From Glandiceps talaboti (lineage: Eukaryota; Hemichordata; Enteropneusta; Spengelidae), in contig NC_135562.1 in NCBI RefSeq assembly GCF_964340395.1, positions 20,528,626 through 20,592,625 of the forward strand: DNA of 64,000 bases. The letters run 5' to 3'. A model generated the notes under the pieces. The model had not been told where the DNA came from. It saw only the letters and a program-made list of their open reading frames with translations, and ran no database searches. Position 1 is the stretch's first letter; each line of letters opens with the position of its first letter. Shown here piece after piece: positions 12,525 to 23,244 of the stretch. The translations under genes and the position numbers were made by a program.

Positions 12525-12579
12525 AACACATACATACATACATACATACATACATGCATACATGCATACATGCATGCAT
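12525..12579. repeat. (CATA)n/(CATG)n tract at left edge of the old PLE
   Basis: CATA units with GCATACAT variants abut the PLE tail at 12580. The same CATA tract reappears in the same orientation at 18462-18507 on the other side of the element, as expected if the element was inserted into one microsatellite. Confidence 0.85.
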
Positions 12580-12844
12580 GGAACTTATAAATCAGTCCGT
12601 ATAAATAGATGTAAAATCCGACGTTTCGAATAAATATTCTTTTTCAAAGGAAAAATCGGCGAGATACAGAAATGTTAGGTTAAAACCTGAACATATCTGA
12701 ATGTAATGGAACAAAACCGCGCGTGATCTATAAACAGTTATACGTGGGAAAAGTTCTAATATTCACACGCACCAAATAGAACCCAATATAATACGCCTGA
12801 AATTTAAAAAATGACCTGATTAGATTGGGAATGACAAGAATAAT

Positions 12845-13076
12845 CTATCTATTAATTCCAAGGGGTTCCAGCGTTCCAAGACGGAAAATGATTTCTTCTT
12901 CCTTTAACCTCAATACTTTCTCATCACCAGAAACCTTACAAATTCCTGAAATAGACATCTGATACACTGTGATCGTTGGCAATAACATGCATAGATACGG
13001 GATAGTTACGATTCTTTTGTCTGGTCAAGCGGAGATGTTCCACGAAACGATCACCAAGACGACGTACAGTTGAACC
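12845..13076 (-). pseudogene. PLE-A GIY-YIG endonuclease, C-terminal half
   Basis: The minus strand reads YIGSTVRRLGDRFVEHLR followed by a PVSMHVIANDHS-type segment. A frameshift follows near 12965, after which a second frame gives KEEEIIFRLGTLEPLGINR and a stop at 12845-12847. YIG, the conserved arginine region (RLGDRF) and the HV..H segment are typical of PLE GIY-YIG nucleases, which nick the target and prime reverse transcription. The N-terminal half lies beyond the nested insertions (17173 onwards). Frameshifted and therefore dead. Confidence 0.7.
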
Positions 13077-13101
13077 TATATATATATATATATATATATA
13101 T
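13077..13101. repeat. (TA)n inside the PLE-A YIG codons
   Basis: Pure TA run. On the minus strand it leads directly into the TAT-ATA-GGT (Y-I-G) codons of PLE-A. Confidence 0.9.
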
Positions 13102-13134
13102 CTTCAAATGGAAATTCATCTGTGTTGGTAAACC

Positions 13135-13246
13135 ATAGTATTCAATTTGAACTTTTGTTCCAAACACAACTAGAAAATTTACCTGAAATTTTCGACTGTA
13201 CACTTCAGTCTTTGTCAACAGATTGACCCACTATTCAGCACACGTG
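13135..13246 (-). repeat. PLE-B inverted tail, left arm
   Basis: Reverse complement of 14347-14458; the match appears perfect by eye over 112 bp. It carries the minus-strand hammerhead-like motif at 13173-13221. Confidence 0.85.
13173..13221 (-). ncRNA. Hammerhead-ribozyme-like motif (PLE-B left tail)
   Basis: Mirror copy of the motif at 14372-14420; see that entry. Present because the tail is duplicated in inverse orientation. Confidence 0.35.
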
Positions 13247-14343
13247 TTTGTCTGAAGTGCACTTATTTTGTTTATGATTGTGTGTTCTTCCAACAAATTC
13301 ATGGTGCAGCTATGGGGTCACCTGTTTCCCCCATAGTATGCAATCTGTACATGGAGCAATTAGAACTCCGCGCCATAGAAACAGCCCCCCATCCTCCATT
13401 ATGGTGGTACAGATACGTGGATGACACGCACACAAAACTTAAAAAGTGTCACTCTCAAGAATTCACTGACCATCTTAACAGTCTTGACCCAGACATCAAG
13501 TTTACCACCGAGGAAGAACAGGATAGGTCTCTGGCTTTCCTAGACACGACCACAGTTATTCAGGATGATGGCTCTTTAAAAACTAAAATCTACCGCAAAC
13601 CCACCCATACAGACCAGTACCTCAATTTTTACTCTAACCACCCTTTACAGCACAAACTAGGTGTGATCCGGACGCTTCATCACAGAGCAGATACGGTGAT
13701 TACCTACAACTCAGATCGTGAAGAAGAAAAGACTCACATCAACCAGGCACTGTATAGGTGTGGATACCCAAAGTGGGCAGTAGATAAAGCCACAGTCATC
13801 CAGCCTCAAAAGTCAAAGACCATCCGTAAGAAGGAACAACCCAGTAAGGGTTTAGTGGTCCTACCTTACATCAAGGACACTTCAGAGGCACTAAAAAGAA
13901 TCTTTACTGCTCACGGTATAAACACCTGCATCAAGCCCACTAAAACCTTGCGGCAATTATTGGTGTCTCCAAAGGACAAGACTAAAAAGGAACATGTATG
14001 TGGAGTAGTGTACCAAATTCCTTGCCAGGGCCAGACCAACACAGGCCAATGCAAAGATTCATATATAGGGGAAACTGAGAGATCACTCAAGACCAGATTT
14101 TTGGAACACAGAAGACCTAGTTCCAGCACATCAGAGGTCTCCCAACACATCCACATTGAATCACCCGGTCACTCGGTTAACATAAATGAAGTGAAGATAC
14201 TGGTCACTGAAACCAGATATTTTGAACGGGGAGTGAAAGAAGCTATTTACATCCGAGCACTCAAACCATCACTAAACAGAGACGGGGGACGATACAAACT
14301 TCCAGGCACCTTTGACCCCTTATTAGGCTCACGTGTCCTGTAA
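13247..14343 (+). CDS. PLE-B reverse transcriptase (C-terminal part) and GIY-YIG endonuclease
   Basis: Open frame to the stop at 14341-14343; it is 5'-truncated, so no true start exists. It enters from the tail junction at about 13247 and reads KCTYFVYDCVFFQQ before the canonical RT motif GAAMGSPVSPIVCNLYME. The catalytic YVDD follows about 34 residues further on. After the thumb region come CGVVYQIPCQ and SYIGETERSLKTRFLEH, the paired GVVY...YIG signature of a PLE GIY-YIG nuclease, ending in EAIYIRALKPSLNRDGG. The RT copies element RNA and the nuclease makes the target nick. N-terminal RT fingers are missing, so this copy cannot be autonomous, but what remains has no stop or frameshift. It is therefore young. 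Confidence 0.9.
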
Positions 14344-14346
14344 GGT

Positions 14347-14556
<210 letters not shown>

Positions 14557-14582
14557 TTGGTAGTACTGGAACTCTTTCTTGG

Positions 14583-14623
14583 GTGTAACTCGGAGTTTCA
14601 CGCATATTGCGATCATCAGACAC
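14583..14623 (-). ncRNA. Hammerhead ribozyme motif (PLE-C left end)
   Basis: Exact inverted copy of the motif at 17013-17053, in the transcribed orientation of the minus-strand element. See that entry for the paired segments. Confidence 0.6.
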
Positions 14624-14827
14624 TCTGAGGCCTACTCTCTGGGTGTGCTGTATATATAGAGTGTAGACAATAGAAATACCATCACTATTGTCTGTGTCGG
14701 TGGGTAGGTGTTGTATGTGTGGAGGTGTTGGTTGTTATTGTGTGGGTTATTGGGTGCGGACAAGTAAGTGTTGGCGGGTTGTTCCATGTTGGGCTTTGAT
14801 GTTCCGTTAGTTAACGGGTTTAATGGT

Positions 14828-16027
14828 TTAGGTGATAGATGCTCTATTGAAGTTGGACAAATAAAACTTATTCTCGTGTCGGCATTTGGATATCAACTCA
14901 GTTCTTTTGTTTAGTGTGGAACTTTTGTCTGCTTTAATAATAGTTAGTTTTTCGGTTAAACACAGGTTGCATCGTTTTGTTTTATTGGTGTATGCTTGGG
15001 CTTTCTTGTTGATGGACCAGGATACGGAAAAAGGCTCATTGTTTCTTTTCAGTTTCCAAATGTGTTTTGATAGTTCTGTGCTGTTTTCGTGTTTATCATG
15101 TTTGAATGACTGTTTGTGGTTGGCGTATCTCTGTTTGAAGTTGTTCTCTGTTAGACCGATATATACTTTTGTTTGTTTTCCGTGGACGGTGGCTTGGTAT
15201 ACGATGTTTTCCGTTTGGCATTCGCCGTTCAGAGGGCAGGTGTCTTTCTGTCTGCAATTACAGGGTTTTTGAGTGGGTTTAGTTTCGCTGTTGGAGATGG
15301 TGGCGTTATGCGCTTTGATTATGGTAGCCATGTTTGGCATGCAGCTATAACTGACTTTGACATTGTTTCTGTTGAATATTTTGTGTAACTTAGAGTCTGT
15401 TGGGAAATGTTTTGTGATTAGGTTGAGGAATCGTTTGCCTACATTGGTGGCTACATTTTTGCTGTATGGTGGGTTAAACCAGATGGTGTTTCTATTTCTG
15501 TTTTTCTTGTTTTTCTGCGTCGGGGTGCTGGTGTACGTGATGTTCTCTTTGTGGCCGCTGGTTTTTAGTGCATTTTGGTACAGTGGGGCTGCCTGGTTGA
15601 AGATGTGTTCGTCGGATGATATGTCGGAAATTCTACGGCCGATGGCTGACGATATGTTCTTGATGATGATGGGTGGGTGGTTAGACTGCGTGTGTATGTA
15701 CATGGGGTTGTCGTTGGGTTTCCTGTAAGGGTAATATTTACCGTTGTTGAGGTTGAGCGTTATGTCTAGAAAGTTGACGGTTTTCAGATTGGTGAGTATG
15801 GTTATTTTTAACCCCATGGCTTTGAAGGTTTTAGTTATGTCTTTTCTGATACTTTCTGATTTACTTCCGGTGATGTTCTTGAAGGCGGCTAGTCCGTCGT
15901 CCCTATATAGACCTATGTTTTCTTTACCGTATTTTTTGGCTAATTTGTGTAGCATGAATATTCCGACCAGTTCGCATATTTCGGCCCCGTCGTTGCTTCC
16001 CATTGTGACGTCAAATGATCCATTGCT
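14828..16027 (-). CDS. PLE-C RT palm and GIY-YIG endonuclease (5'-truncated)
   Basis: Minus-strand frame from the loop edge (16027) to the TAA at 14828-14830. It contains GAEICELVGIFML, the catalytic LYRDDGLAAF, and FLDITLNL with KPNDNPMYIHTQSNHPP. A cysteine cluster CNCRQKDTCPLNGEC and the nuclease signature NIVYQATV...KVYIGLTENNFKQRYANH follow. The RT motif before YRDD differs from the GAAMGSPxSP of PLE-B, so the two are different PLE lineages. The frame also extends upstream of 16027 into the right arm, but there it is only antisense of the duplicated nuclease. The N-terminal RT is absent, so the copy is not autonomous. Confidence 0.85.
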   Translation of the reverse strand, partial: SNGSFDVTMGSNDGAEICELVGIFMLHKLAKKYGKENIGLYRDDGLAAFKNITGSKSESIRKDITKTFKAMGLKITILTNLKTVNFLDITLNLNNGKYYPYRKPNDNPMYIHTQSNHPPIIIKNISSAIGRRISDISSDEHIFNQAAPLYQNALKTSGHKENITYTSTPTQKNKKNRNRNTIWFNPPYSKNVATNVGKRFLNLITKHFPTDSKLHKIFNRNNVKVSYSCMPNMATIIKAHNATISNSETKPTQKPCNCRQKDTCPLNGECQTENIVYQATVHGKQTKVYIGLTENNFKQRYANHKQSFKHDKHENSTELSKHIWKLKRNNEPFSVSWSINKKAQAYTNKTKRCNLCLTEKLTIIKADKSSTLNKRTELISKCRHENKFYLSNFNRASIT

Positions 16028-16808
16028 ACACATCTTCAACCAGGCAGCCCCACTGTACCAAAATGCACTAAAAACCAGCGGCCACAAAGAGAACATCACG
16101 TACACCAGCACCCCGACGCAGAAAAACAAGAAAAACAGAAATAGAAACACCATCTGGTTTAACCCACCATACAGCAAAAATGTAGCCACCAATGTAGGCA
16201 AACGATTCCTCAACCTAATCACAAAACATTTCCCAACAGACTCTAAGTTACACAAAATATTCAACAGAAACAATGTCAAAGTCAGTTATAGCTGCATGCC
16301 AAACATGGCTACCATAATCAAAGCGCATAACGCCACCATCTCCAACAGCGAAACTAAACCCACTCAAAAACCCTGTAATTGCAGACAGAAAGACACCTGC
16401 CCTCTGAACGGCGAATGCCAAACGGAAAACATCGTATACCAAGCCACCGTCCACGGAAAACAAACAAAAGTATATATCGGTCTAACAGAGAACAACTTCA
16501 AACAGAGATACGCCAACCACAAACAGTCATTCAAACATGATAAACACGAAAACAGCACAGAACTATCAAAACACATTTGGAAACTGAAAAGAAACAATGA
16601 GCCTTTTTCCGTATCCTGGTCCATCAACAAGAAAGCCCAAGCATACACCAATAAAACAAAACGATGCAACCTGTGTTTAACCGAAAAACTAACTATTATT
16701 AAAGCAGACAAAAGTTCCACACTAAACAAAAGAACTGAGTTGATATCCAAATGCCGACACGAGAATAAGTTTTATTTGTCCAACTTCAATAGAGCATCTA
16801 TCACCTAA
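16028..16808 (+). CDS. Duplicated PLE-C thumb/GIY-YIG segment, inverted copy
   Basis: Plus-strand frame identical in protein to the C-terminal part of the minus-strand gene, from the HIFNQAAPLYQNAL segment through the YIG motif to a TAA at 16806-16808. Upstream of 16028 the frame runs into antisense loop sequence and is not coding. It lacks the RT palm. With its mirror it would give a perfect RNA hairpin if transcribed through. Confidence 0.8.
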
Positions 16809-17012
16809 ACCATTAAACCCGTTAACTAACGGAACATCAAAGCCCAACATGGAACAACCCGCCAACACTTACTTGTCCGCACCCAATAACCCACACAATA
16901 ACAACCAACACCTCCACACATACAACACCTACCCACCGACACAGACAATAGTGATGGTATTTCTATTGTCTACACTCTATATATACAGCACACCCAGAGA
17001 GTAGGCCTCAGA

Positions 17013-17053
17013 GTGTCTGATGATCGCAATATGCGTGAAACTCCGAGTTACAC
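17013..17053 (+). ncRNA. Hammerhead ribozyme motif (PLE-C right end)
   Basis: Order of parts: stem I GTGT (17013-17016); core CTGATGA (17017-17023); stem II with CGC (17025-17027) and GCG (17033-17035) around an AATAT loop; core GAAA (17037-17040); short stem III ACT/AGT (17040-17042 with 17046-17048); cleavage base T17049 (GUU); then ACAC (17050-17053) closing stem I. The very short stem III is the form described for PLE hammerheads, which are thought to act as dimers. One weak point is the T-T apposition at the base of stem II. Confidence 0.6.
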
Positions 17054-17083
17054 CCAAGAAAGAGTTCCAGTACTACCAAAACT

Positions 17084-17172
17084 ATTACGCTCTGCCACTG
17101 CGGTATAGAGCACTGTCTTAGCAGATTGATACTCACCGAGTTATATATATATATATATATATATATATAACT
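17084..17172. repeat. Short unassigned segment plus (TA)n at PLE-A break point
   Basis: 57 bp of unassigned sequence (17084-17140), then a TA tract (about 17141-17170) flanked symmetrically by GAGTTA and TAACTC. On the minus strand the TA tract follows directly on the GVIYI codons of PLE-A. Confidence 0.7.
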
Positions 17173-18457
17173 CCACATTTTTTACATGTAATGCAATACA
17201 CTACATTAGTACTAATACAAGTGAATCTACTTGTAACAGGCACACTGTTCTTAGGGCCAAAAACATGATTAGTATTAATAATGAAACGACATGTACCACA
17301 TCCAGTACGATCGCATGGAAATGAACCAGCATTAACTTCCAATTCACGTTGTTCTGTACGTACCACCATATCGCTAAGACTGGTATCACGACGCCAAGCT
17401 GTTAATGGTACTTCAGGAAATAATGAATTGGTAACCCTATTAGAACGTAAGATGTTAAAATGCTTGTATATAATGTTTTTTAACTCTAGTGGAAAAGGGA
17501 TGGTATGTAAGAGCTAGTCTGGGACGATCGTTGTTACTCTTCTGATCATGTGATTTGATACAAGCTTCCCTAGACAAAGATGATACTTTATGTAAAGCCG
17601 CGTTGGTAACAGACATAGGATAACCACGTTGATGGAAGTACATGCAAAATTCAGCAGACCTTTCTCTGAAATCCAAATCACTACTACAAATACGACGTAA
17701 ACGAAGTAATTGTGAATAGGGAATGGAATTTTTACACTTATTAGGATGTGATGAACTGCAAATATGAATGTGAATCAGTAGGTTTAGTATAAATAGATGT
17801 AGCTATATCATCACCATCAATCCTAGGGGAGATGTCAAGGAAATTGATAGTTAGTTCAGAAATATCATAAGTATACTGAATAGCAGGATTATTAACTACA
17901 TATGTAGTTAATAAACTGCATAAGGTCCTCAAATTTGAGTGATGCTGCACCAACTCCGCCATCAATAAATCGTCTATATAGATCAGGTAAGATCCCTTGA
18001 TACGAGCTGAAAAAATAAGGTGTTCTTGATAAGACATAAATAAACAAGCTAAGCATAACTAGGTCCAAGACAGCTTCCCACAGCAACGCCGCGTTTCTGC
18101 ACAAAATACCTGTCATTAAAGGTAAAATAATTACAGGAAAGAACAAGTTCAGCCAATCTAAGAAGTACGTGGGTCAAGGGTCAAGTGCAGATCTTAAATT
18201 AAGGTAGTGTTCGATTGCAACTAAACCTCCATTATGTTTATGGAAGTATACAAGGACTTGACGTCCATAGAAAAAAGGTATCGTTGCTTACCTTGTTGGA
18301 ATTGGAAGCCATTAAGTATTTTAAGAGCATGGTTCGTATCTTTAATGCAGGTAGGCTGAGATGCCACAATAGGTCGTAAAAGGGCATCTAACACGCGATG
18401 TGTTCCGTAGGGCAGTTACAAGCTGAGACGATGGGCCTACCAGGAATATTAACCTTA
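17173..18457 (-). pseudogene. PLE-A reverse transcriptase and linker (N-terminal half)
   Basis: The minus strand reads, across several frames: GRPIVSACNCPTEH; LLRPIVASQPTCIKDTNHAL; SMDVKSLYTSI; then (shifted) RGVAVGSCLGPSYACLF; the catalytic YIDDLL; NFLDI; IYTKPTDSHSYLQF. It ends with the cysteine linker FPCDRTGCGTCRF...VVYCITCKKCGVIYI, where (TA)n interrupts. These are the ordered RT motifs of PLEs (SLYTxI, AxGxxxxPSYA, YxDD, FLDxxI, KPTDxxxYL). Frameshifts lie near 18200, 17900 and 17450. The 5' end stops at the (CATA)n tract. Confidence 0.8.
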
Positions 18458-18461
18458 CATA

Positions 18462-18507
18462 CACATACATACATACATACATACATACATACATACATAC
18501 ATACAAT
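18462..18507. repeat. (CATA)n tract at right edge of the old PLE
   Basis: Pure CATA run abutting the truncated 5' end of PLE-A; counterpart of 12525-12579. Confidence 0.95.
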
Positions 18508-19345
18508 ATCAATCTTTTTATTTTGAATTTGAATTCCTTATAACATTATGAATTTAGCTTATTACCAAAGTAGCAGGTAAAATGTGAAAGTAGGTAATAT
18601 TAGTTGAATCAAAGTTTGAGGGAGCCAAGTGGGGTGGGAGATTTTTGAATTTCGTCCTTTTCTGGTGCTATTTTAACATGTCAAATTTTGATTGTTATAG
18701 TAGCGTTACTGAAGACGACATGATTTGTGTTCTCCTTTGTCTTAGTGTAGTAATTATAGTCAATAATTAGGAGACTGCAAGTTTTGAATTTCAAAGATAG
18801 ATACGTTGGACATGGCATCATTTCAACTTTTTGATTTTACAAATTTTGTATCGCAATTAAAGTTTGGAATTGTCTATCGTTCTAACATTCGATAGATTCC
18901 CTAGCAATGTCCAGATTATGGCAGATAGCTCTTCTTTATCTACGTGTAAATAATTGTCTATGCGACAGAAGATCTAGCAATATGTTATTCACACTGTTAT
19001 TCGACCTGGCAAATACCTTATCTATGTGGATCATGGACGAATCAAGGTGAATTTGTTTTGTCTGCATTACTTTTGACAATTTCACACACGGCTTTGTTTG
19101 CCAGCAGGTGACGACGGCCGACGGGGTAGTAATTCATGCCTTCATCACCTGTTCACCATTCATTGACCAATCGATGTAGGTTAAAGTTGTTTACGACAAA
19201 CTAAATCACTGCATACTAATTGTATAATTTAAGAAAGAATCGTTTTGATTGGTCAATTTTCAAGTTTTAAAATTACATTGCCAACAACTCTCAACGTCTT
19301 GGTGACTCCTAATCTTGTCCCCAACAAGATGGCAGTGTGCGAAAC
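18508..19345. other. Intergenic, nothing recognised
   Basis: No supported gene or repeat; ordinary AT-rich sequence. Confidence 0.5.
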
Positions 19346-19680
19346 GCTGCAGCTCCTTCTGCCTCACCCGAGTATTATGGGTGTTTGAAGATGCCTTTGA
19401 CGAAAGTAGAAGACTGCGGATCGGAGGTTGATGATAAATACGGTAAGGTTAATATTTGTCATTTACATCGTTAAAAATACGTCGACGTCACAGCAAGTGG
19501 TCAGTGGCTCAAGTCACGGACCTGTAACGTAGGTGATATTTGTGGTGAAAATATAAACAATTTGAGTTTGTTGATAAAACTAGAATCAGTCAAACTACAG
19601 AGCAAACAATTATTGAATGTTGTCAAGGTAAAGTTGTAAAAAGAAGTGTATTTTTGGTTTGTAAATGAATGTCGATTCAA
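19346..19680 (+). repeat. Exon-like duplicated module, copy 1
   Basis: Matches 22030-22375 almost end to end, about 2.68 kb away in direct orientation. The first about 95 bp are open in one frame (SPEYYGCLKMPLTKVEDCG, then a SEVDDKY segment). They are followed by a donor-like site, AATACG|GTAAGG, at about 19441. The rest is equally conserved non-coding sequence. Could be a duplicated exon with intron, or a repeat that happens to contain a donor consensus. Confidence 0.45.
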
Positions 19681-20460
19681 TTATAATTTTCGGGGTGTTT
19701 CGTGACCGGCGCTTGTCAGCAGACTCGGCCGCACAGACGTACTCGTGACAGGTTCGGGATTTTTACGGAATCTGTGTGTATTGATATAAAAAACACTCTC
19801 TGGTTACCTTTGAAATGATTGCCTTCGTACCCTGAATACAAAGAACTTTCAAAAAATGTCTAAATCGTGAGCAAGCGTGAAACTGACATGACGGAGCTTG
19901 GGCTACATATCGTTCGCCGGCCGATACATGATGTATGGTGTATTTGTATTTCTTTTCAACCTAAACCAGTTGTTCTATATCGCCTTGTAACGTTGTTGTT
20001 ATTATTATTATTATTATTATTGTTGTTGTAGTAGTATAGATTCGGTTTACTTCATATCGTACATTGTAGTATACATTCTTTTTTTCTCACGTATTTGTTC
20101 CTAAAGCTATTTTGCTCACGCTCACAGTATATTGTACCATCTTATTTCAATTCTGGCCAGTTTCATAATAATGAATGTTATTGTTGCAACAAACTTTAGT
20201 TGTTTTGGATTAACTACCTTTACTCGTTGCACATAGATCGTGTCCTACAATACATCATACATGCGGTTATAACCTTAACGTGACAGTGTATATGTGTGTA
20301 CGCAGCTGAAGTCACGGTTGTTGGAAAAAAAACCCAGATATTGTCACACGTAAATTAACAGTTTCGACAACTGATATAATGTTTGAGCGATCAATATCGA
20401 AGGTGATAAGAACGTGCATTTCGTGACGCCGAAACACGTCGTAATGGATGTCAAATGTCA

Positions 20461-20545
20461 CGCCTGTCACGAGCACGACGTACTCGTGACAGGCGCCGCG
20501 ACGTGCTCGTGACCGGCGCCTGTCACCAGACTCGGTCTTATATTT
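20461..20545. repeat. GC-rich dyad
   Basis: Perfect 13-bp inverted repeat CGCCTGTCACGAG (20461-20473) and CTCGTGACAGGCG (20483-20495), followed by a degenerate third copy of the motif to about 20535. A related GTGACCGGCGCTTGTCA motif lies near 19701. Confidence 0.75.
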
Positions 20546-20603
20546 TACAAGGCAGGGAGTAGTTTTTTTAAGCCTCAGTTCAGTTGTGGGATAGGGATCG
20601 CCC

Positions 20604-20606
20604 GGC

Positions 20607-20644
<38 letters not shown>

Positions 20645-20657
20645 GTGTGTGTGTGTG
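20604..20657. repeat. (CTGT)n/(GT)n microsatellite
   Basis: CTGT units pass into GT units and abut the start of the following diverged tandem repeat. Confidence 0.9.
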
Positions 20658-20659
20658 GT

Positions 20660-21088
20660 GTAAACAACTTAAAGTCAAAAACCGCTCAACCGGTTGCCAT
20701 GATATTTGGTGGGTCCATTACCTTGGGAAATTGCTCAAATCAAAATAATTGCATCACTGGTGTGTGATTTGGGTCAAAAAATGTGATTTTTGGACAAAAC
20801 ATTTAAACTCAGAAACTACTAAGCAGATTGGTGCGAAATTTGGTGGGAACATTGTTAAGGGGGTGTAAAGTAAGATTTGTTCATGACACGATAATTCCAT
20901 CAGTAACATGCAAATTAGGGCTAAAAATGTGTCTTTTTGATAAAAATAAATCCATAATTCAAAAACTACTGAGCAGATTGACCTGAAATTTAATGGGAAT
21001 GCATCTAGGGAAGTATGGACGAAGACATATTAAGCATACAATGATTCCATGAGTGATAAGCAAATTAGGTGTAAGAATGTTCATTTTT
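20660..21088. repeat. Diverged tandem repeat, about 130-bp units
   Basis: Three degenerate units share an ACTACTNAGCAGATTG box (CGCTCAACCGGTTG in the first), a GAAATTTNNTGGGAAC-type box and an ATGCAAATTAGG box. No open frame spans them. Confidence 0.6.
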
Positions 21089-21870
21089 GGTCAAAAACTT
21101 ATATCTCAAAATGTACTTGGTCAATGAGTCTGAAACTTGATAAGATGTTTCTGAAAGTGTTATTCTGTAGATTTTCTTCAAAACATTTTGACAAAATTGG
21201 CCCTAGCAACCATGACCACGCCCTTAACAACAACCAAATGGCAGTATATTTTGGTCAAATAACATCATCTGGTAGGCAAGTGAGTAAACATTCAATAAAT
21301 GTATGCAAATAACCTAGCAACCAACCATGACCACGCCCATAGCAACAGCCAAACGGTCGTGTATTTCACAAAGATAACAGGGTTTAATTAGACTTTTGAA
21401 TAAACATTCAAACAATATATGCAAATGTGCCTAGCAACAAGACCACGCCCATAGCAACAGCCAACTGATTACATATATTGTGAAGATAACAATGAGGATT
21501 AATAGACAATTGAATAAACATTCAAAAATGTGTAAATATGCCTAGCAACAAGACCACGCCCATAGCAACAGCCAAATGATCACGTATATTGCAAAGATAA
21601 CATCAGGAATTCATACAAAAGTGAACAAAAACATACACAAATGTATGCAAGTATATCTAACTACTTGACCATGCCCATAGCAACAGCCAAATTATAGCAT
21701 ATGTCGTAAAGATAGCAACATGGTTGGATAGGCAACTGGATAGTCATTCAGCAAATGAACACTTATTGTTAGCATGGACAACCATGTGGATAAACATTTT
21801 TAAAAACTGTACAGTTGTGCTACAACGCCATTGGCGGTATTTTTGAAGGATTGTAAGGTGAATATTTGAA
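21089..21870 (+). repeat. Long inverted repeat, left arm
   Basis: Imperfect reverse complement of 23245-23868. Inside the arm, units of about 100-120 bp repeat with a CCTAGCAACAAGACCACGCC box and an ATAGCAACAGCCAAA box (about 21310, 21430, 21540, 21655). The arm ends near GCCATTGGCG at about 21830. Interpretable as the terminal repeat of a large non-autonomous element. Confidence 0.6.
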
Positions 21871-21879
21871 AAGAATAAT

Positions 21880-22010
21880 TAGGTAAATTTGTCATGCGGT
21901 CTGTGTCAGCTGAAGATAAATATTCGACATACAAATTTAAAAGATGCGAGTTTTGTCAAATATTACCAAATATTGTTTTGATTTCCTTAAACGTGTGCAT
22001 TACACCTGCA
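21880..22010 (+). repeat. Direct repeat, copy 1
   Basis: Shares GACATACAAATTTAAAA, TTTTGTCAAATATTACCAAA and TTTTGATTTCCTTAAA boxes with 22410-22545, about 530 bp away. This copy runs into a CTGCAG acceptor-like site before the exon-like module. Confidence 0.6.
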
Positions 22011-22011
22011 G

Positions 22012-22375
22012 TTCCTCCAAATGATGTGAATTATCCTGATGTCCTGCCTTCACCAGCGTATTATGGATGCTTGAAGATGCCTTTGAGGGACGTGTTTCGA
22101 CGGAAAGAAGAACCAAAGACTTGTCGGAGGTTGACGATAAATACGGTAAGGTTAAACTTTGTCCTTTACATCGTTAAAATACATCGACGTCACAGTAAAT
22201 GGTCAGTGGCTCAAGTCACGGACCTGTGACGTAGGTGATATCTGTGGTAAAATATAAACAATTTGAGTTCGTTGATAAAACTAGAATCAGTCAAACTACA
22301 GAGCAAACAATTATTGCATGTTGTCATGGTAACATAGAAAGAAGTGTATTTTTGGTTTGTAAATGAATGTCGAAT
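22012..22375 (+). repeat. Exon-like duplicated module, copy 2
   Basis: Preceded by a pyrimidine-rich stretch and ACACCTGCAG, a good acceptor. An open stretch follows: PPNDVNYPDVLPSPAYYGCL, then KMPLRDVFRRKEEP. It ends at AATACG|GTAAGG near 22146. Sequence from about 22030 matches copy 1 (19346-19680), including the following 200 bp of non-coding DNA. The frame leading to the donor is shifted relative to copy 1, so at most one of the two can be a working exon of the same protein. Protein not recognised. Confidence 0.4.
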
Positions 22376-22409
22376 ACTTTACAAGGCAGTAATTTTTTGC
22401 AAAAATTTG

Positions 22410-22560
22410 AAAAGAATAATTACTATTGGGTTAATTTGTTATGCGTTAGCTGATGATAAATATTTGACATACAAATTTAAAAAAATGCAAGTTTTGTCAA
22501 ATATTACCAAATATTCTTTTGATTTCCTTAAAGCGCACTGCTCCACAAATCATATTTTTT
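22410..22560 (+). repeat. Direct repeat, copy 2
   Basis: Second copy of the 21880-22010 block; it diverges before the acceptor-like CTGCAG. Confidence 0.6.
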
Positions 22561-22964
22561 GCATTATATAGTTGGTGGTAAAACTACAAATCCAAACTGC
22601 ACATCCACTTAATGAGATACAATACTTGCTTTTCCTTGTTCAATCTAGTCTAGTTCCAATTCCAGAAAAAGTCGCTGGCCATGGAAAATCGTTTTGTTGG
22701 CATTTTTGGGTAAAAGCTGGAAGCTAGGCAACTTTTCTAGTGTAAATTAATAGTGCTGAATCCATGAAACATGCCTTCCAAGTGAAATTTTGAGATCTTA
22801 CCCCTCAAATCTGCATGTATTTAAATAAAATTTGCTAGAAAAAGACATCTTTGTATAAAACTACTTTTATAAAGCCATCATAATGCCTTTTTCATATTTT
22901 TGAGATATATTTTTACGAGCAATGTGTTTGGAAAATACAATACAGCGGCCTTGTTGAATGATGA

Positions 22965-22972
22965 TGATGATG

Positions 22973-23028
<56 letters not shown>
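22965..23028. repeat. (GAT)n/(AAT)n microsatellite
   Basis: Trinucleotide run within the loop of the long inverted repeat. Confidence 0.95.
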
Positions 23029-23029
<1 letters not shown>

Positions 23030-23244
23030 TTGGATTCTATTAACCTCTTCAATACCATAGGCATGTATTAGCATATACCACGCCCATTATGTGAATTAGG
23101 TTGAAAATGTAGCATGGCTGACTTTTGTTGACAGTATTGAGATAATTAACCAAACTGAGTCCAGAAAAAAAGTCCAGAATTGCTCCAGAGTACCAATATA
23201 TTATACATGTATATCATTGAATAGCTATTGAAGACAACTTTCAA

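Noticed and set aside
15357-15728. Plus-strand frame identical to the start of the long minus-strand frame ending at 16279
   Set aside because: It is antisense of the PLE-C nuclease, duplicated because the arms are inverted copies. Not a gene.
22867-23064. Isoleucine-rich small protein
   Set aside because: Translation of the (AAT)n microsatellite.
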